Below, piece by piece: positions 7,357 to 13,970 of a stretch of 21,276 bases of DNA (positions are counted from its first letter, which is position 1; each line of letters starts with the position of its first letter). Origin of the DNA: an uncultured Caryophanales bacterium (GTDB taxonomy: Bacteria > Bacillota_I > Bacilli_A > RFN20 > CAG-826); assembly GCA_946401755.1 (NCBI GenBank), contig CAMIVH010000007.1:1-21276 (forward strand), written 5' to 3'. The position numbers and the translations under genes are program-made. The notes beneath the pieces are model-generated. The model had not been told where the DNA came from and searched no databases. It saw nothing but the letters and a program-made list of their open reading frames with translations.

Positions 7357-7458
7357 CTTATCGCTCAAGGTTGTGGGAACCTTGCTAAGGAAGAGCACTT
7401 ACTCTATCGAGAGTTGCTATTGCGTTATTTCATTCCTTGTTACGCAATTCTTGATAAG
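7357..7458 (-). promoter_or_regulatory. SAM-I (S-box) riboswitch aptamer of metK, compact variant
   Basis: The minus-strand leader folds as a SAM-I aptamer. P1 is CTTATC/GATAAG (7458-7453 with 7362-7357) and J1/2 is AAGA. P2 is ATTGCGT/ACGCAAT (7448-7442 with 7425-7419). P3 lies at about 7414-7410 with 7405-7401, and P4 is CAAGGTT/AACCTTG (7384-7378 with 7372-7366). The P2 loop AAGGAA (7438-7433) is exactly complementary to J3/4 TTCCTT (7392-7387), the family's pseudoknot. The bases that contact SAM in the Thermoanaerobacter structure have counterparts here: G of AAG (7450), GCAAC (7417-7413) and GTGC (7398-7395). Missing is the long kink-turned P2 of typical S-boxes: P2 is one 7-bp helix with a 16-base loop. 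High SAM should favour the downstream terminator and lower metK expression. Confidence 0.85.
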
Positions 7459-7465
7459 CACGATT

Positions 7466-7493
7466 ATTATAGGCTATTTATAAGAAATAGCAA
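7466..7493 (-). promoter_or_regulatory. Promoter of the metK riboswitch transcript
   Basis: On the minus strand TTGCTA (7488-7493) and TATAAT (7466-7471) are separated by 16 bp. The expected transcription start, about 7 bases after the -10, falls right at the first bases of riboswitch P1. A 7-bp inverted repeat, GCTATTT/AAATAGC (7473-7491), fills the spacer. Confidence 0.72.
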
Positions 7494-7508
7494 ATGAAAC
7501 GATAAATT

Positions 7509-7763
7509 TTATTTATTTGCTTCAAGACCAAGGGCTAATTGATCTGGACAAGATGTTTCACCTGTTCTTGAACCACGGCATTTAATACCTTTTAGTTTTG
7601 TAATCACATCTTCAATCTTCATGCCTTCGATTAAACGACACACGCCTTGAGTGTTACCCATACAGCCCCCTACGATGGTTGCGTGCACAATCACACCATT
7701 TTCGTGTTCGATGATCATTTCTCTAGAGCAAACGTTATTTGGTTTAAATGTGATCTTTTCCAT
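7509..7763 (-). CDS. TSCPD domain-containing protein (TIGR03905-like)
   Basis: The 84-residue protein carries the TSCPD fold, a small domain also found at the end of some class II ribonucleotide reductases. As a stand-alone protein its function is unknown. Visible signatures are NVCSREMIIE near the start, VGGCMGNTQGV, IKCRGSRTGETSCPDQLA near the end, and several conserved Cys (CSRE, GGC, KC, SCPD) suggestive of metal binding. The start codon follows the pduL stop by 2 bases with no Shine-Dalgarno of its own, so translation is probably coupled to pduL. No clear terminator follows; a weak AT-rich palindrome lies near 7500-7515. The family match is firm, the cellular role is not. Confidence 0.92.
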   Translation of the reverse strand: MEKITFKPNNVCSREMIIEHENGVIVHATIVGGCMGNTQGVCRLIEGMKIEDVITKLKGIKCRGSRTGETSCPDQLALGLEANK

Positions 7764-7765
7764 AA

Positions 7766-8338
7766 CTATTTAATTAATTTACCGTAAACTGTACCAGCGC
7801 AGCCAGCAGCATTGCTTTCATCGGTATCGATGTGACACGCTAAAGCAAAGTCGTCTCTAACACGGACAACGACATCACCGAAGATTAAGCTTCTACCTGG
7901 GCAGTTAACTTCTAATTTAACGATTTGACCGTTTTCAACACCGAATTCAGCAGCGTCCGCTGGAGTCATATGAATATGTCTCTTAGCAACGATGCAGCCT
8001 TCAGCTAATTCGAGTTCACCAGCAGGACCAACTAATTTGATACCTGGGGTACCCGCTAAATCACCAGATTCTCTAATGACGGCTGGAACACCTAATGTAC
8101 GAGCATCAGTAGCACTGACTTCGACTTGACCAGCTTTTCTGAAAGGTCCGAGGATGGAAACGTTTGCGATTGTTTTCTTTGGACCAACGATGTCTAAACG
8201 AGAGAATGAGACGAATTGACCTGGTTGAGATAATGGCGCTCTAACTTCTAACTTAGCATCAGCGCCAAATAATATTTTGAATTGTTCTTCTGTCACGTGA
8301 ATGTGACGAGCACTTGTTTCAACTAAAATTTCTTTCAT
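7766..8338 (-). CDS. pduL: PduL-type phosphate acyltransferase (phosphotransacetylase)
   Basis: This enzyme converts acyl-CoA and phosphate to acyl-phosphate, most likely acetyl-CoA to acetyl-phosphate for ATP production with acetate kinase. The 190-residue protein contains two PduL repeats with the zinc-ligand motifs SARHIHV (His12, His14) and AKRHIHM (His121, His123), plus HIDTDESNAAG (His169) near the C-terminus. It begins directly with the catalytic fold and has no N-terminal encapsulation peptide. No microcompartment shell or propanediol genes are nearby, so a cytosolic, general fermentation role is inferred, replacing a Pta enzyme. AGAAGG lies at good distance upstream of the ATG. It forms a two-gene unit with the TSCPD gene and is divergent from mgtE. 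Confidence 0.93.
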   Translation of the reverse strand: MKEILVETSARHIHVTEEQFKILFGADAKLEVRAPLSQPGQFVSFSRLDIVGPKKTIANVSILGPFRKAGQVEVSATDARTLGVPAVIRESGDLAGTPGIKLVGPAGELELAEGCIVAKRHIHMTPADAAEFGVENGQIVKLEVNCPGRSLIFGDVVVRVRDDFALACHIDTDESNAAGCAGTVYGKLIK

Positions 8339-8381
8339 GAAATTGCCTTCTTTCTTGCGAATAGTATTCTAGCAAAGTTCT

Positions 8382-8405
8382 TATAATAATTCATTAATTA
8401 ATGAA
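8382..8405. promoter_or_regulatory. Divergent pduL/mgtE control region: -10 box plus 16-bp palindrome
   Basis: A plus-strand TATAAT (8382-8387) pointing at mgtE is followed immediately by the perfect palindrome TTCATTAATTAATGAA (8390-8405). A possible minus-strand TAGAAT for pduL lies just to the left. No clear -35 was found for either. The palindrome could be an operator but is AT-rich, so chance is possible. The mgtE leader is too short for an M-box Mg riboswitch. Confidence 0.4.
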
Positions 8406-8467
8406 GAAAGTTTATTTTTTGTTGCAATAATGTTTTTAATGTGCAAAATTAAGGCGAGGAAATTCTA

Positions 8468-9919
8468 ATGGAAGAAATTGTCGAAGAATTATTAACTGAT
8501 CGCATTCTTGCCGCTGTTAAGAACAGAAACGCCAAAGAAATTAGAGAAATCTTTGAAACAGTTCCTAACATCGATATTGCTGAAGCATTAGATGAAGTCG
8601 ATGATGCTGCTGTTTTCCTTTATATTTTTAGAACAGTAACAAGTGAATATACCGGTGATTTCTTCACAGAATTAACTACTGATCAACAAGAGATGATTAT
8701 CAATGCTTTCACTGATAAGCAATTGATTGAATTATTAGAGAACTCCTTCGCTGACGATATCGTCGATACCTTGGAAGAAATGCCTGCCAATGTTGTGGCT
8801 AGAGTTCTTAAAGCATGTCCTGCTGACTTAAGAAAAGACGTCAACAACCTTTTAAACTACAAAGAGAACACTGCTGGTTCAGTAATGACCACTGAGTATC
8901 TCGATATGAAAGATGACTTGACCGTTAAAGAAGCGCTCAAGATTATTCGTAAACGTGGTAAAGATGCGGAAACCGTTTATACCGTTTTCGTTAGAGACTC
9001 CAAACGTAATCTTAAAGGCACCATTAACTTGGATGATTTAATCTTCGCTGATGACGATGAAACATTAGATAACGTTATGGACCGTGACTTTGTCACATGT
9101 AATGTTAATGACGACCAAGAAGAAGTCGCTAACATGTTCAAACGTTATGACCTTAACGCTATGGCGGTTGTGAACAATGAGAACAAAATCATTGGTATCA
9201 TCACCATCGACGACGTGGTCGACATCATCGTTGAAGAAGCGACTGAAGATATCGCTCACTTAAATCAAATCTCCAACATGGATGAGCCATATTTGAAGAC
9301 ACCTGTCTATAAGTTAGTTATGAAGTGCGTGCCATGGATTCTTATTTTGATTGTCTTGCAAATGTTCTCAACCTTAATCATTTCTAGATTTGAAGGTGCA
9401 ATTGCTTCTCTTACTTTATTATCATTCTTCATGTCATTAGTAACCGATGCCGGCGGTAACGCTGGTGGTCAAACCACTACCCTTATCGTTCGTTCTATTT
9501 CTTTGGATGAATTTGATAGAGGTGACTTCAAACGTGTTCTTTGGAAAGAATTACGTGTTGCGTTATGCATCGCGGCGATTGTCGGCGCATTTGCGTTCGC
9601 ATGGATTTTATTTGAAACAAGTGTTGGCATTGCTAATGTCGGAGAATCTATCAAGGGCGTTAAAGAAGCACATCCTGATTGGAACATGTCAGAAATGAGC
9701 GTTAAGCTTGTTGTTTCTGGTTTAATCGCTTCAACATTATTCGTCGCTATGGTCGTTTCTCGTATGGTCGCTTGTATGCTTCCATTCTTAGCTAAAAAGA
9801 TTAAGCTCGATCCTGCTGTTGTATGTGGTCCTTTCACTACGACATTAGTTGACGTTATTACATTACTCACTTACTTCTTACTCTGGACATTCTTGTTCGG
9901 ACCAATGTTAGGACTTTAA
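8468..9919 (+). CDS. mgtE: MgtE-family magnesium channel
   Basis: This is a Mg2+-selective channel in the cytoplasmic membrane that closes when cytosolic Mg is high. The 483-residue protein has the standard order. An N-terminal superhelical Mg-sensor domain (about 10-130) is followed by paired CBS domains (about 135-260). The five-helix pore domain starts at about residue 285 and includes DAGGNAGGQTTTLIVRS and, in the last helices, DPAVVCGPFTTTLVDV with the pore Asp. GAGGA lies upstream of the ATG at 8468. A GtrA gene begins 3 bases after the stop, so the two are co-transcribed. The insertion of about 30 residues between pore helices (VGESIKGVKEAHPDWNMSE) makes it slightly longer than usual. 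Confidence 0.96.
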   Translation: MEEIVEELLTDRILAAVKNRNAKEIREIFETVPNIDIAEALDEVDDAAVFLYIFRTVTSEYTGDFFTELTTDQQEMIINAFTDKQLIELLENSFADDIVDTLEEMPANVVARVLKACPADLRKDVNNLLNYKENTAGSVMTTEYLDMKDDLTVKEALKIIRKRGKDAETVYTVFVRDSKRNLKGTINLDDLIFADDDETLDNVMDRDFVTCNVNDDQEEVANMFKRYDLNAMAVVNNENKIIGIITIDDVVDIIVEEATEDIAHLNQISNMDEPYLKTPVYKLVMKCVPWILILIVLQMFSTLIISRFEGAIASLTLLSFFMSLVTDAGGNAGGQTTTLIVRSISLDEFDRGDFKRVLWKELRVALCIAAIVGAFAFAWILFETSVGIANVGESIKGVKEAHPDWNMSEMSVKLVVSGLIASTLFVAMVVSRMVACMLPFLAKKIKLDPAVVCGPFTTTLVDVITLLTYFLLWTFLFGPMLGL

Positions 9920-9922
9920 TTT

Positions 9923-10441
9923 ATGAATAAAAAAGAAAATACATGGGAACTAATTAAGTTCCTTATTACAGGTGTTGTCTGCGCTGCAGCAGACTACTTC
10001 ACCACCTCGTTGTTCTTAAGAATATGCGCTGGCTTACCAAGTGATATAGCTAAATCCGCTATCTCATTATTAGCAGGTTTTATCGTCGGTGTTATTTTAA
10101 ACTACATTTTATCTACTTATTGGGTGTTTAGAGGCAAACAAGATAAAGCTGTTACTAAGTCCACAAAGTTTGTGATTCTATTTGTCGTCTTCAGTGCGAT
10201 TGCTTATGGTTTAAGCTTTGTGACATATGAAGGATGTAGAATTTTATTCTCCCATGCACCAGGTGTGAATATTAATGAATGTAGCATTGATTACATCTTA
10301 AAGTTCCAATTCTGGGGAGACTTAGTCTTCTGGCTCTATACAGTAGCGTTTGTTCTTAAAACCCTTGTTGGTCTTATTTGGAACTACTTCACAAGAAAAT
10401 ATATTCTCTACAAACGTAAGCCAGAACAAACTCAAAAATAA
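9923..10441 (+). CDS. GtrA-family membrane protein
   Basis: GtrA-like proteins are small four-helix membrane proteins thought to help flip or position polyprenyl-phosphate-linked sugars used for cell-surface glycosylation. The 172-residue product has four hydrophobic segments, about 8-32, 38-62, 82-104 and 128-152. The WELIKFLITGVVCAAADY start and the late motif LVGLIWNYFTRKYILYK are typical of the family. It begins 3 bases after mgtE with no strong ribosome binding site of its own, implying coupling. A terminator follows. A second GtrA domain is fused to the glycosyltransferase in the next transcription unit, suggesting a shared pathway. Confidence 0.9.
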   Translation: MNKKENTWELIKFLITGVVCAAADYFTTSLFLRICAGLPSDIAKSAISLLAGFIVGVILNYILSTYWVFRGKQDKAVTKSTKFVILFVVFSAIAYGLSFVTYEGCRILFSHAPGVNINECSIDYILKFQFWGDLVFWLYTVAFVLKTLVGLIWNYFTRKYILYKRKPEQTQK

Positions 10442-10453
10442 ACAGTTAATAAG

Positions 10454-10496
10454 AACAGCATGATAATCGCATTTCCATCGATAGATGCTGTTTTTT
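10454..10496 (+). terminator. Terminator of mgtE-gtrA
   Basis: The arms AACAGCAT and ATGCTGTT (10454-10461 and 10485-10492) pair and are followed by a T run. An inner ATCG/CGAT pairing extends the stem. Confidence 0.85.
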
Positions 10497-10514
10497 AGTT
10501 ATATTTAAGGTCAC

Positions 10515-10520
10515 TATAAT
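10515..10520 (+). promoter_or_regulatory. -10 box of glycosyltransferase operon
   Basis: A perfect TATAAT ends 11 bases before the glycosyltransferase ATG, so a leader of only about 5 bases is expected. No Shine-Dalgarno is present and the -35 region is just the T run of the preceding terminator. Confidence 0.55.
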
Positions 10521-10531
10521 ATTATCAAACC

Positions 10532-11599
10532 ATGAAACTTAGAGTGGCCTTAGTCCCGTCTTATGAACCAGATGATGTTTTGCTGGACGTTACAAACGAA
10601 CTTTTAGCAAAAGATTTTACTGTGGTTGTAGTTAATGATGGAAGCGGACCAAGCTATAATGATGTCTTTTCTCGTTTGCCTAGAGAAGTCCACTACCTCA
10701 CTTATGATGAAAACCATGGTAAAGGCTATGCCTTAAAATATGGATTAAGATTTATTAAAGATAATTTCCAAGATTGTATCGTTGTGACACTAGACTCAGA
10801 TGGGCAACATAAAGTCAGTGACGCTATTAAGATATGTGATGAATGTGAAAAACACGAAAACAACACTCTTGTTTTAGGCAGTCGTTTCTTTGATAAGAAA
10901 GCACCATTTAAAAGCCGCTTTGGTAACTTTATGGCAAGAGCTTCATTTTTGTTTTCCACTCATCATAAGATTTATGACACACAAACTGGCTTAAGAGCCT
11001 TTAATTCTAATTTATTAGAAAGAATGATTGCCATTAAAGGCGATAGATATGAATATGAAATGAATGTCTTACTCGATGCAGTGAGAAGTGATATCACTGT
11101 TAGTGAAGTAAAGATTGAAACAATATACGTAAATGATAACGCTGGAACTCACTATAATCCTTTTAAGGATACGATGAAGATATTCTTCGAAGTATTGAAG
11201 TTTTCAGCGGCTTCTTTCGCTGGTTTTTTAGTTGATTTTGGTTTATTCACTTTATTTACTTGGTTAGCTAAAACATTCTTTGTAGACCCAACAACAGATG
11301 CCTGGCAGTATTGGATTATTGGAAGTAACATTAGCGCAAGAATCATCAGTGCGTCAGTTAATTTCACACTTAATTACATCTTTGTCTTTAGGAGCAAGAA
11401 GAAAGTCTGGAAAGCCTTATTGGAATATGCCGCGCTTGCTGCATTCGTTTTAGCGGTTAATACAACGTTTGTGTGGTTATTGACCAGTAAAGCGGGTATG
11501 TACGAAGTACTTGCGAAGATTATTGTAGAAGGTACAATGTTTATAGTAAGTTGGATTATTCAAAGACTATTCGTCTTTAGAAAGAAGAAAAAAGAGTGA
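10532..11599 (+). CDS. Family 2 glycosyltransferase fused to a GtrA domain
   Basis: The protein is predicted to transfer a sugar from a nucleotide donor to polyprenyl phosphate (DPM1-like) and help move it across the membrane. Residues 1-215 form a GT-A domain: VVVVNDGSG at 31-39, the metal-binding LDSDGQH at 87-93, GSRFF at about 116-120, and DTQTGLRAF at 149-157. Residues about 222-350 form a four-helix GtrA domain beginning KFSAASFAGFLVDFGLFTLF and ending in a basic FVFRKKKKE tail. The two-domain fusion is a known arrangement. Its TGA stop overlaps the GTG start of the next gene by 4 bases, so the phosphodiester glycosidase is coupled to it. Sugar donor and final acceptor are not determinable. 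Confidence 0.92.
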   Translation: MKLRVALVPSYEPDDVLLDVTNELLAKDFTVVVVNDGSGPSYNDVFSRLPREVHYLTYDENHGKGYALKYGLRFIKDNFQDCIVVTLDSDGQHKVSDAIKICDECEKHENNTLVLGSRFFDKKAPFKSRFGNFMARASFLFSTHHKIYDTQTGLRAFNSNLLERMIAIKGDRYEYEMNVLLDAVRSDITVSEVKIETIYVNDNAGTHYNPFKDTMKIFFEVLKFSAASFAGFLVDFGLFTLFTWLAKTFFVDPTTDAWQYWIIGSNISARIISASVNFTLNYIFVFRSKKKVWKALLEYAALAAFVLAVNTTFVWLLTSKAGMYEVLAKIIVEGTMFIVSWIIQRLFVFRKKKKE

Positions 11600-12729
11600 A
11601 GAAAATAGTTTTACCAATCATCTTTACTATTGTAGGTGTTTGTTTCACTACCTACTCTTTTCTTGATACTTTCATTATCGTTAAGAACGCTAAATCAGTA
11701 GATATAGATCACAATAGTAGTTTCTCTTTTGGAGTGCCATCATCTTATAAGCCTTCTACTTCTTCAAGTAATAACAACAACAGTTCTTCCAATAGCGCTA
11801 GTTATTCTTCATACAGCTTTTCTAGTAGTAACGGTCAAAGTTCTAGCCAAGGTAACGATAAATACTATGAGAATTTAACTGAAGAGCAAATCGCTGCGTT
11901 ATTTACTCCTGAAAAAGATTTTAGAGAAAGAGAACATTATTCAGATTCAGATATTTATATTGATATCACCACTCATAGAGATAACGCTAATACAACGACA
12001 TATTATGTCGCTGATATAAGAATTAAATCTCTAGGCAATTTGAAAACCGCTTTAGCTAAAGATACATATGGCATGCATATCAAAGAAAGAACAAGTGATA
12101 TTTGCAAACGTAAGAAAGGTATCTTAGCCATTAATGGTGATACATATGGTGAACAAGAGGGTGGTTTCGTTATTAGAAACGGTGTGCCTTTAAGAGACAC
12201 TAAGAACCTCAATCGTATGAGAGGCACCGCTTCTAAAGCGGAAGACTTAATCATTCGTGGCGATGGTACTTTCGCCGTTATTGACGAAAAAGACACTTCT
12301 TTCGAAGAAGTGACCGCACAAAATCCATGGCAAGTATTCTCCTTTGGTCCAGCATTAGTTAAAGATCATGAAGTATCCGTAAGCGAAAATGAAGAAGTCG
12401 GTGTCGCGTTAAGTGGCAATAGAAATCAAAGATGTGCAATCGGAATTATTTCTCCTTGCCACTATTGTTTTATTGTTTCTGATGGTAGAAATAACGAAAG
12501 TAGAGGTCTTTCTTTATTCACTTTAGGTGGCATCATGAAAGATTTACATTGTGAAACAGCTTACAATCTCGATGGCGGTGGCTCTGCGACAATGTATCTT
12601 GATGATGGTACAGGTAACGCGAATAGATTAGGACATTTAGTGAATACACCTGGCCAATTGGAAGGCGATCCAACAGTCAAACAAAGGGAGGTGAGTGACA
12701 TTGTTTATATCGGCAAAAATCAAGACTAG
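11596..12729 (+). CDS. Membrane-anchored NAGPA/DUF2233-type phosphodiester glycosidase
   Basis: Proteins of this family cleave sugar-1-phosphate diesters such as GlcNAc-1-phosphodiesters and are common in exopolysaccharide or teichoic-acid-like loci. The 377-residue protein starts at a GTG overlapping the preceding TGA. An N-terminal membrane anchor (about 4-28) is followed by a Ser/Asn-rich linker (about 41-86). The catalytic domain (about 115-375) has AINGDTYGEQEGGFVIRNG (178-196), FSFGPALV (248-255), RCAIGI (279-284) and NLDGGGSATMYLDDG (324-338), the typical NAGPA blocks. The linker would hold the enzyme away from the membrane on the outer face. It is in an operon with a GT2-GtrA fusion, so the substrate is probably a surface glycan phosphodiester (inference). 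Confidence 0.87.
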   Translation: MKKIVLPIIFTIVGVCFTTYSFLDTFIIVKNAKSVDIDHNSSFSFGVPSSYKPSTSSSNNNNSSSNSASYSSYSFSSSNGQSSSQGNDKYYENLTEEQIAALFTPEKDFREREHYSDSDIYIDITTHRDNANTTTYYVADIRIKSLGNLKTALAKDTYGMHIKERTSDICKRKKGILAINGDTYGEQEGGFVIRNGVPLRDTKNLNRMRGTASKAEDLIIRGDGTFAVIDEKDTSFEEVTAQNPWQVFSFGPALVKDHEVSVSENEEVGVALSGNRNQRCAIGIISPCHYCFIVSDGRNNESRGLSLFTLGGIMKDLHCETAYNLDGGGSATMYLDDGTGNANRLGHLVNTPGQLEGDPTVKQREVSDIVYIGKNQD

Positions 12730-13138
12730 TGTCTTAAAGTCACTTTATCTTTATATTGGTATTACTATATTCATTGGTCTTTTTGGAACCGTTTATGAAA
12801 TGTTTAGTAACAATGTCTTTTCTCCTGCAATGTATTTAGCTTGGCTAATTCCTTGTATATTAGGCGTGGGTGTATATCTTGTTCTAGCATTTGCCCCTAT
12901 TGATAAAGTTCCTGGAACACTCACTGAGTGCATCTATAACTTCGGTGTAGCCATGCTCACTGTTCGCTCAATATTTATTGGTGTCGTCGATATTTATGGC
13001 ACCACTAACAGAGTGATGTTGGCAACTTATACAGTTCTTTCAATTGTATTTCTAGCCATTGGCGGATCGGCATTTATAGCAATAATTATTTATTCGCTAT
13101 TTAGTTCAAAACGCAAAAATAATAGACAAGGGGCTTAA
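12701..13138 (+). CDS. Hypothetical four-helix membrane protein
   Basis: The protein of about 145 residues has four hydrophobic segments (roughly 14-36, 42-65, 82-100, 107-132 from the TTG start) and a short basic tail. I do not recognise its family. Two non-ATG starts are possible: GTG at 12695 and TTG at 12701. The strong GGGAGGTGA site at 12686-12694 leaves only 3 bases to the GTG but 9 to the TTG, so TTG is chosen. Either way the start lies inside the end of the phosphodiester glycosidase gene, in another frame, indicating coupled translation. It closes the surface-glycan operon before a terminator at its stop codon. Confidence 0.75.
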   Translation: MFISAKIKTSVLKSLYLYIGITIFIGLFGTVYEMFSNNVFSPAMYLAWLIPCILGVGVYLVLAFAPIDKVPGTLTECIYNFGVAMLTVRSIFIGVVDIYGTTNRVMLATYTVLSIVFLAIGGSAFIAIIIYSLFSSKRKNNRQGA

Positions 13139-13155
13139 AAAACCTCTTTTATTTT
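13128..13155 (+). terminator. Terminator of the glycosyltransferase operon
   Basis: AAGGGG (13128-13133) pairs with CCTCTT (13143-13148, one G-T) and is followed by TTATTTT. The hairpin overlaps the stop codon of the four-helix protein. Confidence 0.7.
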
Positions 13156-13204
13156 GGAAATAACAATTCTAAAATTAAAGTACATACAGAAAGGGAAACT
13201 TATA

Positions 13205-13735
13205 ATGAAAAAAGTTCTTCAATTTGCCGGGCTAATTTCTTTAGCATTGGGCGTAGTTGCTTTTATTTTAATGATGGCAACTCCAGCGATCATCCACACA
13301 TTAGTTGGTGACACACAAACAGTTTATGCTGGTACAACAGCTATTTTCGGTAAAACCACAGAAACTGATGTAATTATTGGTACTTTAACAAATACCACAA
13401 AGCCATCACCATTGGCTTTAATTGGTTGGATTTTAATTTTAGTAGCTTTAATCATCGTCTTATTGGGTGTTGTCCTACCATTGTTAAAAGTTAAAGCATT
13501 AGAAAAATTCTCTGGAATCTTGAACCTTGTTGCTTGTGCTGCTTTAGTCGTCGCAGGTATCTTCATGTTCTTAGTTGTTCCAACATTCTATGGTGCTAAT
13601 GGTGTCGAACCAAAAGACATTCCTGATGGTGCTGCTATTGGTGCTGGCTGGGTTATCGGTGGTATCGTTGCTATCGTTGCTGGCGCATTCGCCATCTTAC
13701 CAGCAGCCGCTGCATTCTTCGGCAAAAAGAAATAA
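13205..13735 (+). CDS. Hypothetical four-helix membrane protein, Ala/Val/Gly rich
   Basis: The 176-residue protein has hydrophobic segments at about 4-28, 72-96, 102-125 and 145-171 and ends in GKKK. A Thr-rich extracellular-looking loop (about 35-68) lies between helices 1 and 2. No family is recognised. The ATG at 13205 has a clear AGAAAGGG site with 8-base spacing; an in-frame upstream start at 13154 overlaps the preceding terminator and is rejected. It is flanked by terminators on both sides and is probably a single-gene unit, though no strong promoter is seen in the short gap upstream, so low-level read-through could also feed it. Confidence 0.78.
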   Translation: MKKVLQFAGLISLALGVVAFILMMATPAIIHTLVGDTQTVYAGTTAIFGKTTETDVIIGTLTNTTKPSPLALIGWILILVALIIVLLGVVLPLLKVKALEKFSGILNLVACAALVVAGIFMFLVVPTFYGANGVEPKDIPDGAAIGAGWVIGGIVAIVAGAFAILPAAAAFFGKKK

Positions 13736-13757
13736 GAAACAATCTTTATAAACAATT

Positions 13758-13782
13758 AGGGGGCTTAAAAAGCCCTCTTTTT
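13758..13782 (+). terminator. Terminator after the Ala/Val-rich membrane protein
   Basis: An 8-bp stem AGGGGGCT/AGCCCTCT (13758-13778, one G-T) is followed by TTTTT. Confidence 0.88.
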
Positions 13783-13802
13783 GTATCTTCTATAAATAGT
13801 TC

Positions 13803-13831
13803 TTGTTTTTTATGTTGCGATTTCTTACAAT
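13803..13831 (+). promoter_or_regulatory. Promoter of tRNA-Leu(GAG)
   Basis: TTGTTT (13803-13808) and TACAAT (13826-13831) are spaced by exactly 17 bp. The predicted start lies about 10 bases before the mature tRNA. Confidence 0.65.
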
Positions 13832-13847
13832 AATCAAGCAGTTTGAT

Positions 13848-13932
13848 GCGCGAGTGGCGGAACTGGTAGACGCGTACGTTTGAGGGGCGTATAGGATTCC
13901 CTGTGTGAGTTCGATTCTCATCTCGCGCACCA
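13848..13932 (+). tRNA. tRNA-Leu(GAG)
   Basis: The acceptor GCGCGAG pairs with CTCGCGC (13922-13928), followed by discriminator A and encoded CCA. The anticodon arm TACGT/GCGTA holds loop TTGAGGG, anticodon GAG. A long variable arm and the D-arm TGGCGGAACTGGTAGACGC are typical of bacterial leucine tRNAs. Confidence 0.97.
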
Positions 13933-13942
13933 CTTGAAAGAT

Positions 13943-13968
13943 ACTCCAACGATTTGTTGGAGTTTTTT
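13943..13968 (+). terminator. Terminator of tRNA-Leu(GAG)
   Basis: ACTCCAAC-GATTT-GTTGGAGT (13943-13963) is followed by a T run. Confidence 0.93.
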
Positions 13969-13970
13969 AT

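Noticed and set aside
7290..7465. T-box leader for metK
   Set aside because: No TGGNACCGCG-like antiterminator sequence is present; the structure fits a SAM-I aptamer instead.
8388..8467. Possible M-box Mg riboswitch before mgtE
   Set aside because: The leader after the -10 is only about 75 bases, too short, and none of the M-box helices or conserved loops were found.
9469..9870. 133-codon minus-strand open frame
   Set aside because: It is opposite the mgtE pore domain, whose protein is clearly conserved; no ribosome binding site or promoter is seen.
13746..13949. Minus-strand open frame of 67 codons encoding an ENRTHTGNP-type peptide
   Set aside because: It is the antisense of tRNA-Leu(GAG); this peptide pattern is a well-known spurious translation of leucine tRNA genes.
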